The position numbers and the translations under genes are program-made. DNA of 33,272 bases from NCBI GenBank assembly GCA_031263105.1, contig JAISGJ010000220.1, forward strand, positions 1-33,272, in the 5' to 3' direction. Below are positions 1 to 7,033 of the stretch, piece by piece. This DNA comes from Coriobacteriales bacterium. GTDB taxonomy: Bacteria > Actinomycetota > Coriobacteriia > Coriobacteriales > UBA8131. The notes below the pieces were generated by a model, which saw only the letters and a list, made by a program, of their open reading frames with translations, had not been told where the DNA came from and did not search any database. Positions within the stretch are counted from its first letter, which is position 1; each line of letters begins with the position of its first letter.

Positions 1-1
1 C

Positions 2-376
2 GAAAAACTTATCGAAACGGGCTTTGGACTGAAAATCCCGGTCGGAATCATCACCGCCGACCATCTGGCAGATGCCCTCAAACACGCGCCGGATTGGTGG
101 AACGGCGACGCAGATTCCACACACAACGCGATATTTGCGATTCCGCCCGCGACAGCGGAGGAAATTTTTTCGTCCGTTGGCGAGGCGAAACCGGAATACG
201 AGAAGGTTTATTGCTATGGCAGCGTGATTTTCTGGTCTGCATCGCTCAAGACCTACTCGCGGACGCGCTGGTCTAAAATCGTTCAGAACAAAGCCGTTTA
301 CAACCTGATCACGATTCGGAATGCGAACACAACGCTTAAACTGGCGGCGCTGGCGAGGGGAGAGAACGTGAGATGA
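2..376 (+). CDS. DUF1697 family protein, C-terminal part
   Basis: The window opens inside this gene; 124 codons are visible before the TGA. The visible part reads as the second half of a DUF1697 protein: an alternating hydrophobic stretch (LKIPVGIITADHLADAL), a W-W-N-G segment, and the family's typical C-terminal helix around VYNLITIRNANTTLKLAAL. DUF1697 proteins are small cytoplasmic proteins (usually about 180 residues) with no established biochemical role. The stop codon overlaps the next start (ATGA at 373-376), so the two genes are probably translationally coupled. The family is recognised from the C-terminal pattern only; the start is outside the window. Confidence 0.75.
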   Translation, partial: EKLIETGFGLKIPVGIITADHLADALKHAPDWWNGDADSTHNAIFAIPPATAEEIFSSVGEAKPEYEKVYCYGSVIFWSASLKTYSRTRWSKIVQNKAVYNLITIRNANTTLKLAALARGENVR

Positions 377-750
377 TGGAGAATTTCACACACGATGATA
401 TTCGGGATGCCCTGCGACCGATTGCGTCACTCATAAGTAAATCCGAAAAAGCTCGGACAAGACTGACGCCGGGAACATGGCAGCATACCATGCTGGGTGA
501 AAATCTCAAAGCATTGCGTGTCGCCTCCGCTATGATGGACGAAGAAATCGGCGATACGAACGATTGCGCTCCGGACGATTTGAAAGAAGCGCTCCGCGCG
601 TTCGAATCCATGATAAACAGGACGGAGAACGCCAAAATGAAATTCAAGGAGGGAACATCACAGTATTCACTTCAAAGAAATAGGCTCCGTGCGTTGCGGA
701 TAGCGGAAGCGTTGATAACTAAGGAATTGGAGGGCAAAAACAATGCCTAA
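373..750 (+). CDS. Hypothetical protein with internal tandem duplication
   Basis: A 125-residue protein of unknown family. It consists almost entirely of two copies of one unit of about 52 residues: residues ~8-59 (DDIRDALRPIASLISKSEKA onward) align with residues ~68-119 (DDLKEALRAFESMINRTENA onward). Both copies share D-D-hydrophobic, A-L-R, S-hydrophobic-I, E-(K/N)-A, and a C-terminal L-(K/R)-A-L-R-(V/I)-A helix. The predicted fold is all-helical and soluble, with no signal peptide. The start overlaps the upstream stop, a GAGGGGAGAG ribosome site lies just upstream, and the 3' end overlaps the next gene by 8 bases, so it belongs to the same small operon. No function can be assigned. Confidence 0.7.
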   Translation: MMENFTHDDIRDALRPIASLISKSEKARTRLTPGTWQHTMLGENLKALRVASAMMDEEIGDTNDCAPDDLKEALRAFESMINRTENAKMKFKEGTSQYSLQRNRLRALRIAEALITKELEGKNNA

Positions 751-1276
751 GAAACTGCGTAAGACGCTCGGCGACGCGAGTGCGCTGTCTACCGTCGCCT
801 TGATGCGGCTCATCGAGACGCAGAGCAAAACGACGGTGGCGAACTGGACTCTTGACTACGCCGAGCGGAATATGCTCCCGCTGTTCGAGAAGCACTGTCC
901 AAATGACGAGCGGCCCGCTCACACGATAGCTGCCGCTCGCGAGTGGCTTGATGGCAAGGTCAAGCTACCATATGTCAAGAACATCATCCTGAACGAGTGT
1001 CACGCCGCCGCCCGCGAACTGGATGACAATCCTGTCGCCCAAGCCGCTGCAAGGGCCATCGGGCAGTCGGCGGGAAGCATACACGCTACTCCGCATTCGC
1101 TCGGTCTGTACTTCTACGCAGCAGCGGCAGTCGCCTACGACCGTTTGGGGCTTGAAGCGAAGAAGGCCGAATACGATGCAGTCGCCGAGGAGGTCTGCGC
1201 CGACTACACCGCCGCGCTCAAAGTTATTGCGATAGAGGATGAGTCAAATCCGGCACAATGCAAGTGGCGCTGCTGA
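743..1276 (+). CDS. Imm-5-like putative immunity protein
   Basis: A 177-residue protein that reads as a member of the family annotated 'putative immunity protein' (Imm-5-like). Recognisable features are the N-terminal MPKKLRKTLGDAS, the segment ALMRLIETQSKTTVANW, a run of alanine-rich helices (VAQAAARAIGQSAGSI), the aromatic LGLYFYAAAAVAYDRLG helix and the C-terminal KWRC (often KWNC in relatives). Family members were proposed to be immunity proteins for polymorphic toxins, but many stand alone with no toxin, as here: no toxin gene is visible nearby. The start has a GGAGGG ribosome site 8 bases upstream and overlaps the preceding gene. The family call is good; a real immunity role is unproven. 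Confidence 0.7.
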   Translation: MPKKLRKTLGDASALSTVALMRLIETQSKTTVANWTLDYAERNMLPLFEKHCPNDERPAHTIAAAREWLDGKVKLPYVKNIILNECHAAARELDDNPVAQAAARAIGQSAGSIHATPHSLGLYFYAAAAVAYDRLGLEAKKAEYDAVAEEVCADYTAALKVIAIEDESNPAQCKWRC

Positions 1277-1295
1277 GAGGGTACGGTGAGCACAT

Positions 1296-1700
1296 ATGGA
1301 AAAGAAAAGTAGCGGCATAGGCACGGCTACGGCGATTGACGAATACATTGACGAACAGGGCGCAGAGGCTCAGCCGCTCCTGCGAAATATCTGCGACGCT
1401 ATCCGCGACGCCGCACCGGGGGCGACAGAGAAAATCTCATATCGGATGCCGACGTTTTGGCGAGGTGAGAACATTATCCACTTCGCGGCGTTCAAGCATC
1501 ACATCGGTATCTACCCCGGGGGCGATGCGGTGGGCGTGTTCTTCGAACGGCTGATGGGATACAAGACGAGCAAGGGGGCTATCCGACTTCCGATTGACAA
1601 GCCAATAGACTACGAGCTTATCACCGATATCACGCGTTGGCGTATGGAGCAGATTGAAAGGAAGCGGGAGGGACAGATTCGGCAGAGGATTTCCGTATGA
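1296..1700 (+). CDS. DUF1801 (YdhG-like) domain protein
   Basis: A 134-residue DUF1801 protein. The signature is clear: Y-I-D-E-Q near the N terminus, I-R-x-x-x-P-G-A-T-E-K-I-S-Y-x-M-P-T-F, then I-H-F-A-A-F-K-H-H-I-G-I-Y-P, and K-G-A-I-R-L-P. The family includes a Bacillus protein proposed to be an iron chaperone, but most members are uncharacterised. Its length is normal for the family, so it appears intact. A GGTGAG ribosome site lies 5 bases before the ATG. It is the last intact gene of the small accessory run; a decayed coding stretch follows in another frame. Confidence 0.8.
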   Translation: MEKKSSGIGTATAIDEYIDEQGAEAQPLLRNICDAIRDAAPGATEKISYRMPTFWRGENIIHFAAFKHHIGIYPGGDAVGVFFERLMGYKTSKGAIRLPIDKPIDYELITDITRWRMEQIERKREGQIRQRISV

Positions 1701-1701
1701 T

Positions 1702-1818
1702 GGCGCGAAAGAGCATTACGTCGTTGATGTGGATGACCGAGATCTACTCTGCAAAGTCATCGGAATTCTCGAACCAATTACCCCGGTTCCGAAGCCGAGG
1801 AAAACGAAGATTAGATAA
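1702..1818 (+). pseudogene. Possible 3' remnant of an unidentified gene
   Basis: Frame 1 reads with coding-like composition, including FPYDGAKEHYVVDVDDRD, then LLCKVIGILEP and a basic tail ending at a TAA (1816-1818). No start codon with a ribosome site is visible and the frame overlaps the end of the DUF1801 gene, so it looks like the tail of a lost gene. The competing ORF that starts at 1697 is serine- and arginine-rich and runs straight into the repeat element, so I judge it a shadow. I do not recognise the family. Confidence 0.25.
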
Positions 1819-1837
1819 AAACAAGGAGCGAGCCAAT

Positions 1838-2090
1838 GTTACTGTTCACACCCCACTGTCATCCCGAGCCCCACTGTCATTCCGAGCTCCGCCGAGGAAT
1901 CCTTGGACACGCAGTGTCCAAGGGCAGGTCGGGGGGCCCTTCGGCCTGCGGTCGGCCGCTGGCGCGGTCGAGGATCCCTCGGCAGGCTCGGGATGACAGT
2001 GGGGCTCGGGATGACAGTGGGGCTCGGGATGACAGTGGGGCTCGGGATGACAGTGGGGTGTGAACAACCGTAGAGCGTGTGAACAGTAAC
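1838..2090. repeat. Palindromic MITE-like element, copy A
   Basis: The element is bounded by the inverted ends GTTACTGTTCACAC (1838-1851) and GTGTGAACAGTAAC (2077-2090). It is flanked by a perfect 8-bp direct repeat, GAGCCAAT, at 1830-1837 and 2091-2098. Inside are nested inverted repeats, including GGACACGCAGTGTCC. The right arm carries an 18-bp unit (CTCGGGATGACAGTGGGG) about four times in tandem. No transposase is encoded. Translations of this family (CHPEPAEG-like strings) are artefacts. Confidence 0.85.
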
Positions 2091-2328
2091 GAGCCAATGT
2101 CAAACGATTCCCCCTAATGTCAAACGATTTTATCTCAGGGGGTGTGCATTGTATCATTTGATGGTAGGTCAACCAACAGCCGGCATGCACGGCAGACCCA
2201 GCAAACGGGCAATGCGCAGCCTCGACAGCAGGGGTGCGCATTGCATCATGTGACGGAGGATGGGCCATGAGGCAGGAGGCCGTTCCTCATCCCACAAAAT
2301 CCGCCCCTTGTCCCCGTAAGCACACCCT
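2091..2328. other. Intergenic stretch with two degenerate direct repeat pairs
   Basis: No gene is seen here. ATGTCAAACGATT occurs at 2097-2109 and again at 2117-2129. A longer, diverged pair, about GGGTGYGCATTGYATCAT plus flanks, lies near 2141-2163 and 2230-2254. On the minus strand the first long copy resembles a promoter (TTGGTT, 17 bases, TACAAT), but no minus-strand gene follows it. I assign no function. Confidence 0.35.
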
Positions 2329-3876
2329 TTATCCCATGGGGCCCGCCCCTTCTCCCCCGTCTCCCGCCTGCGTCACGGGTTCGAGCTTCCGCTCGGCGAT
2401 CTGTTGCTGTATCTCCGCCATCCGCACACGGTCGAGCGGATAGAAGCGCATGCAGACGATGTTGACGACCCACGCCAAGGCAGGCAGCCCGCACAGGCAG
2501 AACATGCCTGCCCAAAACAGCGCCGGCGTCAGCGGCGTCGCAGTCGTGGGGTACATCTGGCCAAAGCCGATCGCCACCATCAGCAGTCCCACGATCACGT
2601 TGTTGAGCTGCGTGAAGAGCTTGTCCACAAAGCTGAACACCGCTCCGATGATGCCGGGGACGTAGCGTCCGCTGCGCGCGACCTCGGAGTCGGAGATGTC
2701 GGCGACCATGGGGACGAGCAGGGAGTTGTTGATGGACATGAAGCCGCCCCGCACTGCCGTGAGCACCAGCAGCGCGACGGTGAAGACACCCCAGTTGGCG
2801 AAGCTCAGGCTGCGCGGGTCGCCGAGGACGAACAGCGCAAAGATGCCCGCCGTGGTGACGAGCGCACCGTAGGTGCCCAAAAGGAAGGCGCGCTTCTGCC
2901 CGATGCGGCGGGCGAACCAGACGCAGAGCAGGCTCAGGACGAGGCTCGGCATGAAGACGAACATGTTCATCTGGCCCATAAGCGCATAGTCGCCGCAGAT
3001 GACACCGAAGATGATGATGCCGACGGTCGCATTGTTGGTGGCGACGTTCGCACAGAGCTTGTCGATGCCTGCCGCCACCATCAGCGAGGCAACGCTGCGG
3101 TTATGGGCGATGACGTCCCAATACTCACGGAGACGGATCCGTGGCGCCGGCTGCGCAAGGCCGAAGTACTGCTGGCGGTCCTTGCCCCAGATGCCCACGA
3201 CCGCAAGCAGGGTACAGACGGCAGCCGCAGTGATGGTGATGAGGAAGAACTCCCCGAACATCTCCGCCGTGAACCCGCCGTACTTGGGTTCGAGGTAGTT
3301 GCTCACCACCATGCTCACGCCGACATAGAGGACGATGTTCATGACCATGTCGAAGCCCGCATAGACCGGCCGCTGCTTCGGGTCGTTGGTCAGCACGCTC
3401 TGGGCGGCGCGCGTGACGCAGAACTGACAGGTGTAGCCCACGATGTAGACGAGGTAACAGGCCACGAAAAGCAGGGCGGCGACAAGGCTGCCCGCACTGC
3501 CCGCATCCACAGAATGCGTGAGGTACATAAGGGAGATGCCGGCTATCATGAGCAGGTTGCCGAGAATCATGAAGGGCCTGAATTTGCCCAGCCGCCCATT
3601 GGTACGGTCGATGAACCAACCGACCACCGGGTCGGTGACGGTGTCGAACACGCTCATCGCGAGCAGGATGCCCGTAACCACCACGACCGCCAGGCCGAGC
3701 ACGCCAGCCGCCCAGTACGAGATGTACATGATCATCATGTAATAGAGGTTCACTGCGGTATTGTTGAGCGCAAAGAAGCCGATCTGCCACACGCGGGCGC
3801 GGTGGTACGCTGGCGGGGCTTGCTCTGTGCGGCTCGGCGGGGCTTGTTCCCTGTGGGTCGGCAGATCCTGTGTCAT
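2329..3876 (-). CDS. MFS transporter of the GPH (sugar:cation symporter) family
   Basis: A 515-residue integral membrane protein of the glycoside-pentoside-hexuronide:cation symporter family (MFS_2). The family signature of the loop after helix 2 is clear: D-P-V-V then GWFIDRTNGRLGKFRPF. About twelve hydrophobic segments follow, at the usual length for the family. The first ~28 residues form a polar, proline-rich cytoplasmic tail (QAPPSRTEQAPP). Members import sugars or glycosides with H+ or Na+; the substrate cannot be told from sequence. The ATG is preceded by a strong AAGGAGGAAGG ribosome site. It is a single gene with no sugar-catabolic neighbours on its strand. Confidence 0.88.
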   Translation of the reverse strand: MTQDLPTHREQAPPSRTEQAPPAYHRARVWQIGFFALNNTAVNLYYMMIMYISYWAAGVLGLAVVVVTGILLAMSVFDTVTDPVVGWFIDRTNGRLGKFRPFMILGNLLMIAGISLMYLTHSVDAGSAGSLVAALLFVACYLVYIVGYTCQFCVTRAAQSVLTNDPKQRPVYAGFDMVMNIVLYVGVSMVVSNYLEPKYGGFTAEMFGEFFLITITAAAVCTLLAVVGIWGKDRQQYFGLAQPAPRIRLREYWDVIAHNRSVASLMVAAGIDKLCANVATNNATVGIIIFGVICGDYALMGQMNMFVFMPSLVLSLLCVWFARRIGQKRAFLLGTYGALVTTAGIFALFVLGDPRSLSFANWGVFTVALLVLTAVRGGFMSINNSLLVPMVADISDSEVARSGRYVPGIIGAVFSFVDKLFTQLNNVIVGLLMVAIGFGQMYPTTATPLTPALFWAGMFCLCGLPALAWVVNIVCMRFYPLDRVRMAEIQQQIAERKLEPVTQAGDGGEGAGPMG

Positions 3877-4054
3877 CCTTCCTCCTTGGTGCCTTGACGC
3901 TGGTGTTGGGCAGTCCGTTGGACGATGTCGATATTGGAGTATATCATATAGAAGATGCAGTCATATAGCGAGACGTGCGGTGCCTGTGGGTGCAGCAGCA
4001 CGGCGCCCGCTGCGGCGACGGATACGGCGCCCGCTGCGGTACCTGCTGCCCTTG
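3877..4054. other. Intergenic region upstream of the symporter and tRNA-Val
   Basis: No gene is seen. An AT-rich patch with near-palindromic character (GTATATCATATAGAAGATGC, around 3938-3957) sits in otherwise GC-rich DNA and may hold the symporter promoter on the minus strand. Two short direct repeats of ACGGCGCCCGCTGCGG lie near 4002-4040. Confidence 0.3.
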
Positions 4055-4083
4055 TTGGTGCTGCCCCCGGTTGTTGGTATACT
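4055..4083 (+). promoter_or_regulatory. Promoter of tRNA-Val
   Basis: A -35-like TTGGTG (4055-4060), an exact 17-base spacer and a -10 TATACT (4078-4083) stand about 20 bases before the tRNA. This is a near-standard housekeeping sigma promoter. Confidence 0.6.
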
Positions 4084-4104
4084 TGTCCCCTGTCAAGGAG
4101 CGAC

Positions 4105-4179
4105 GGGCGATTGGCGCAGCGGTAGCGCAGCTGCTTTACACGCAGAAGGTCGGCGGTTCAAATCCGTCATCGCCCACCA
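4105..4179 (+). tRNA. tRNA-Val (UAC)
   Basis: The 7-bp acceptor stem GGGCGAT/ATCGCCC closes the cloverleaf. The D arm (GCGCAGCGGTAGCGC) and the anticodon arm with loop TTTACAC give anticodon UAC. The T arm is GGCGG-TTCAAAT-CCGTC. Discriminator A is followed by an encoded CCA (4177-4179). The anticodon stem has a mismatched outermost pair. A MITE-like element begins only 13 bases downstream. Confidence 0.92.
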
Positions 4180-4191
4180 AGCAGACAACGC

Positions 4192-4355
4192 GTTACACGT
4201 CACACCCCCACTGTCATTCCGAGCTCCGCCGAGGAATCTTTGGACACGCAGTGTCCAACGGTAGGTCAGGGGGCCCTTCGACCTGCGGTCGGCCGCTGGC
4301 GCGACCGAGGATTCCTCGACAGGCTCGGAATGACAGTGGGGGTGTGAACAGTAAC
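4192..4355. repeat. Palindromic MITE-like element, copy B
   Basis: The compact, 164-bp version. The right end GTGTGAACAGTAAC (4342-4355) is intact; the left end GTTACACGTCACAC (4192-4205) has a few changes. It is flanked by GACAACGC (4184-4191) and GACGACGC (4356-4363), a 7-of-8 match consistent with an aged 8-bp target duplication. The internal palindrome GGACACGCAGTGTCC is shared with copy A. Confidence 0.82.
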
Positions 4356-4394
4356 GACGACGCAAGCCGACTCAAAATAGCAGCTTGCTGCCAG

Positions 4395-4424
4395 TAGACA
4401 CGCGCAGGTGTTTCCGAGTAGAAT
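4395..4424 (+). promoter_or_regulatory. Promoter of tRNA-Asp
   Basis: TAGACA (4395-4400), an 18-base spacer and TAGAAT (4419-4424) lie 34 bases before the tRNA. The same TAGAAT box occurs in the shared leader of hsdM and the MmeI-like gene. Confidence 0.55.
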
Positions 4425-4458
4425 AGCGTCCGCTGCTTTTTCGGCAGCTCACCCATGC

Positions 4459-4535
4459 GGGGTGTTAGCTCAGTTGGTTAGAGCGCTGGCCTGTCAAGCC
4501 AGAGGTCGCGGGTTCAAGTCCCGTACATCCCGCCA
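4459..4535 (+). tRNA. tRNA-Asp (GUC)
   Basis: Acceptor stem GGGGTGT pairs with ACATCCC through one G-U pair. The D arm is GCTC/GAGC, the anticodon stem is CTGGC/GCCAG with loop CTGTCAA (anticodon GUC), and the T loop is TTCAAGT. The discriminator is G, an aspartate identity base, followed by an encoded CCA. Confidence 0.95.
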
Positions 4536-4654
4536 GATTATCCCCATTTCATTACTGTTTCGAGGCGGCCTTTCCTTTGTGGCGGCTCCCCCGCACACGC
4601 ATGCGCTGCTGTCGGGCTGGGCGTAGGTGCTCGGCGCAAGCCTGGGTTTTGCTC

Positions 4655-4660
4655 TATACT
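4655..4660 (+). promoter_or_regulatory. -10 box close to a start codon (possible near-leaderless mRNA)
   Basis: TATACT ends only 9 bases before the ATG at 4670, so transcription would begin within a few bases of the start codon. No ribosome site or clear -35 is seen. Leaderless mRNAs are common in Actinobacteria. Confidence 0.35.
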
Positions 4661-4669
4661 GGCCCTATT

Positions 4670-5767
4670 ATGCCGAGCATGACGTATCGCATGGAGATGC
4701 AGTTCATCCGCTGGTTCGGGCACAAGCGCGTCTTCGGGCTGCCCGAGGCCGAGCTTCGCCGCTGGCTTGCGCACAGCGTGGGGCGGCGGCCTGTCGGTGT
4801 GCCAAGGCCCATACGCGCGTCCCACACAGTCCGTGACCAGCGCATCGAGGGCCGCCCGTGCCCGATCGTCTCCCCACGGGCCGGGGCTTCGCGGGCCATG
4901 CGGGTCGCGCGGGCTCCTCAGCTTGTACGGGCCGCAGGAGCTATGCAGAGCACACGGATCGCAGGTGCCACGCAGGCCACAGAAGACAGAGGCCCCTCGC
5001 TGGTGCCGCCTGCCAGCCCGACGATCGCAGGGGGCCCTCCGGCCGCAGGAAGCAGCGCCCGCCCCGCCGACGCGCCGGTCGTGCTGTTCCTGCACGGGGG
5101 AGGCTTCCTCTTCGAAGCCCTGTTCGCCCACTGGGTGGCGGTCGACCGCCTTGTCCGAGAGACCGGTGCCGAGGTCTGGTTTGCCGCCTATCCCCTCCTG
5201 CCCCAGGCCACCCTATACGAGGCCCACGACATGGTGCTCGCCACCTGGCAGCGGATGTGCGAGCGCCACGACCCCGCCCGGATCGCCGTGCTCGGCGACT
5301 CGGCAGGCGCGACGCTTGCCCTCACGCTCACCCATGCCCTGCGGGCCGCAGGCCGCCCGCTCCCCCGCCAGCTCGTCCTGGCCTCGCCGGCCCAGTCCCT
5401 GTTCGAGCCGCACATCCGTGCGCAGATGGCCGCCTTCGCGCCCCTCGACGTGATGATCCCCCTCTCGCTCTTCGACGTGCTGGCACGGCTGATGCCCGAG
5501 CGGCCGGGCACCGCCCCGTGGATGCTGCGTCCGTTGGAGGGGGACTTCTCTGGCTTCCCACAGACCATGGTCCTCTCCGGCACCCACGAGGTCCTCTACC
5601 CGCTGATGCCCGACTTCCTGGAGCGCCTCGCCGCCGCCCGGGTGCCCACGGAGTTCGTCAGCGGCGAGGGGATGTGCCACGTCTGGCCCTACATCCCCGC
5701 CGCACCCGAGTGCGTCCGCACCCTCGGCCATATGATCGCGGCCCTGGCCGACGGGCCGTCAGCGTAG
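4670..5767 (+). CDS. Alpha/beta hydrolase (fold-3, HSL-type esterase)
   Basis: A 365-residue cytoplasmic hydrolase of the hormone-sensitive-lipase type. It carries the oxyanion-hole motif HGGG (from residue ~142), the nucleophile elbow G-D-S-A-G with Ser ~211, and a histidine in GMCHVW at ~337. The acid position is unusual: the segment is GTHEVLYP, with Glu ~307 where relatives often have Asp; D at ~320 is an alternative. Between the N-terminal helices and HGGG lies an Ala/Arg/Pro-rich stretch of about 90 residues (roughly 48-137) with little predicted structure. The ATG at 4670 was chosen because it follows a -10 box directly and begins MPSMTYRM; upstream in-frame sequence is not protein-like. 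The stop lies 11 bases before the GH3 gene, so both are likely one operon. Substrate unknown. Confidence 0.8.
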   Translation: MPSMTYRMEMQFIRWFGHKRVFGLPEAELRRWLAHSVGRRPVGVPRPIRASHTVRDQRIEGRPCPIVSPRAGASRAMRVARAPQLVRAAGAMQSTRIAGATQATEDRGPSLVPPASPTIAGGPPAAGSSARPADAPVVLFLHGGGFLFEALFAHWVAVDRLVRETGAEVWFAAYPLLPQATLYEAHDMVLATWQRMCERHDPARIAVLGDSAGATLALTLTHALRAAGRPLPRQLVLASPAQSLFEPHIRAQMAAFAPLDVMIPLSLFDVLARLMPERPGTAPWMLRPLEGDFSGFPQTMVLSGTHEVLYPLMPDFLERLAAARVPTEFVSGEGMCHVWPYIPAAPECVRTLGHMIAALADGPSA

Positions 5768-5778
5768 GAGAGGGTCAC

Positions 5779-6978
5779 ATGGGGAGAAACGAGCAGTGTC
5801 AAAAGGGCACTTCCGACAACGACCTGAGCCGCAGAGGCTTTATGGCGCTCTCGTGCACCGGAGCTGTCGCCTTGACGGGCCTTGTGCTTGGGGGGTGCAG
5901 TGCTCCCTCACAGACTCCAGAGCTGAGCCGCAGAATCGATGCCATAGTGAACGGGATGAGCCTCGAACACAAGGTGGCGCAGCTGTTTGTCGTTCGACCA
6001 GAAAGCATGGTCGATGCGGAGACGGTGACTCGGGCTGACGGCCAGACTCGGGAAGCACTGAGGCGGTGGCCTGTCGGCGGGCTGGTGTATTTCGCGCAAA
6101 ACCTCATCGATGCGGAGCAGACGAAGGCGATGCTCGACGACACCCTGCGCCATGGGCTCGAGTCAAACGACATCCCGCCGTTTTTATGCGTCGACGAGGA
6201 AGGCGGTGCAGTGTCGCGGATTGGCGGAAACGTCGGCTTCGACGTTGCCAATGTTGGCGACATGGCTGACATCGGGGCATCTGACGACCCCGCTTTGGCC
6301 AAGAGCGCGGCATCCGCTATAGGGGGATATCTGAAACCCCTCGGTTTCAACGTCGATTTTGCCCCCGTGTGCGACATCGTCAACAACCCTGACAGCGGCA
6401 CCATGAGACGGCGTTCTTTTGGAGACGACCCTGACCGAGTGGCCCGCATGGCAGCGGCTCAGGTCGAAGGCCTTTTGGAGCACGGCATGCTGTGCTGTGC
6501 GAAGCACTTCCCCGGTATCGGTTCCGCCACAGGAAACAGCCATGATGCAGGAATAACGTCGGCCCGGTCGGCTGAAGACCTGCGCGAAGTCGAACTGCTG
6601 CCGTTTGTGTCGGCAATTCGTGCTGGCGTGCCGTTTGTCATGGTAGGGCACCTGTCCCTTCCTGCGGTGACCGGGGACGATGCCCCTGCCTCGCTTTCGC
6701 CAACCGTGGTGCAGGGGTTGTTGAGGGAAGAGATGGGATACGAAGGACTGATCATAACCGACTCGCTGGAGATGGGCGCTGTCGATGAGGAGGAAAACGC
6801 CGTCCTTGCCTTAGGGGCAGGGTGCGACATCGTTCTCATGCCGCCAAGCCTCGAGCAGGCAATCAATGGCGTGCGTGCGGCCCTTGATATGGGAAGGCTC
6901 AGCGAAGAGCGGATCGATCGATCGGTTCGTCGCGTCCTACGCACCAAGCTTGAGTTTATGGGGAACTCGTTCCTGTAG
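5779..6978 (+). CDS. Glycoside hydrolase family 3 lipoprotein (beta-N-acetylhexosaminidase-like)
   Basis: A 399-residue exported GH3 enzyme related to NagZ-type beta-N-acetylglucosaminidases, which cleave GlcNAc from muropeptides or glycans. The N terminus has a twin-arginine motif (SRRGFM), a hydrophobic stretch and a lipobox (VLGGC), so it should be a Tat-exported lipoprotein. The nucleophile is Asp ~328 in IITDSLEMGA. The substrate-loop motif is A-K-H-F-P-G at ~241-246. The His that pairs with an acidic residue in NagZ is at ~255, but here the triplet is N-S-H, not the usual D-S-H, which may alter acid/base catalysis. The start ATG follows an AGGAGAGG ribosome site; upstream in-frame sequence is a shadow of the hydrolase gene. 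It lies 11 bases after the hydrolase gene. Confidence 0.88.
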   Translation: MGRNEQCQKGTSDNDLSRRGFMALSCTGAVALTGLVLGGCSAPSQTPELSRRIDAIVNGMSLEHKVAQLFVVRPESMVDAETVTRADGQTREALRRWPVGGLVYFAQNLIDAEQTKAMLDDTLRHGLESNDIPPFLCVDEEGGAVSRIGGNVGFDVANVGDMADIGASDDPALAKSAASAIGGYLKPLGFNVDFAPVCDIVNNPDSGTMRRRSFGDDPDRVARMAAAQVEGLLEHGMLCCAKHFPGIGSATGNSHDAGITSARSAEDLREVELLPFVSAIRAGVPFVMVGHLSLPAVTGDDAPASLSPTVVQGLLREEMGYEGLIITDSLEMGAVDEEENAVLALGAGCDIVLMPPSLEQAINGVRAALDMGRLSEERIDRSVRRVLRTKLEFMGNSFL

Positions 6979-7033
6979 TCCAAGGAAGCGCTCGGGACGG
7001 GGGCGGGGGCAGGCGGGCTTTGCCTGAAGGCAG

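Noticed and set aside
1836-2268. ORFs of 75-140 residues with CHPEPHCHPE or CHSEL strings (also near 4093-4456, 10035-10461 and 26752-27092)
   Set aside because: They are translations of the palindromic MITE-like element in several frames, with no ribosome site and no conserved protein features.
2404-3897. 497-residue plus-strand ORF opposite the symporter gene
   Set aside because: Extremely rich in Asp/His/Glu/Arg with no domain; complementary to a clear membrane transporter.
4858-5778. Long N-terminal extension of the GH3 frame
   Set aside because: Arg/Pro-rich and lies over the esterase gene in another frame; the Tat signal and ribosome site fix the start at 5779.
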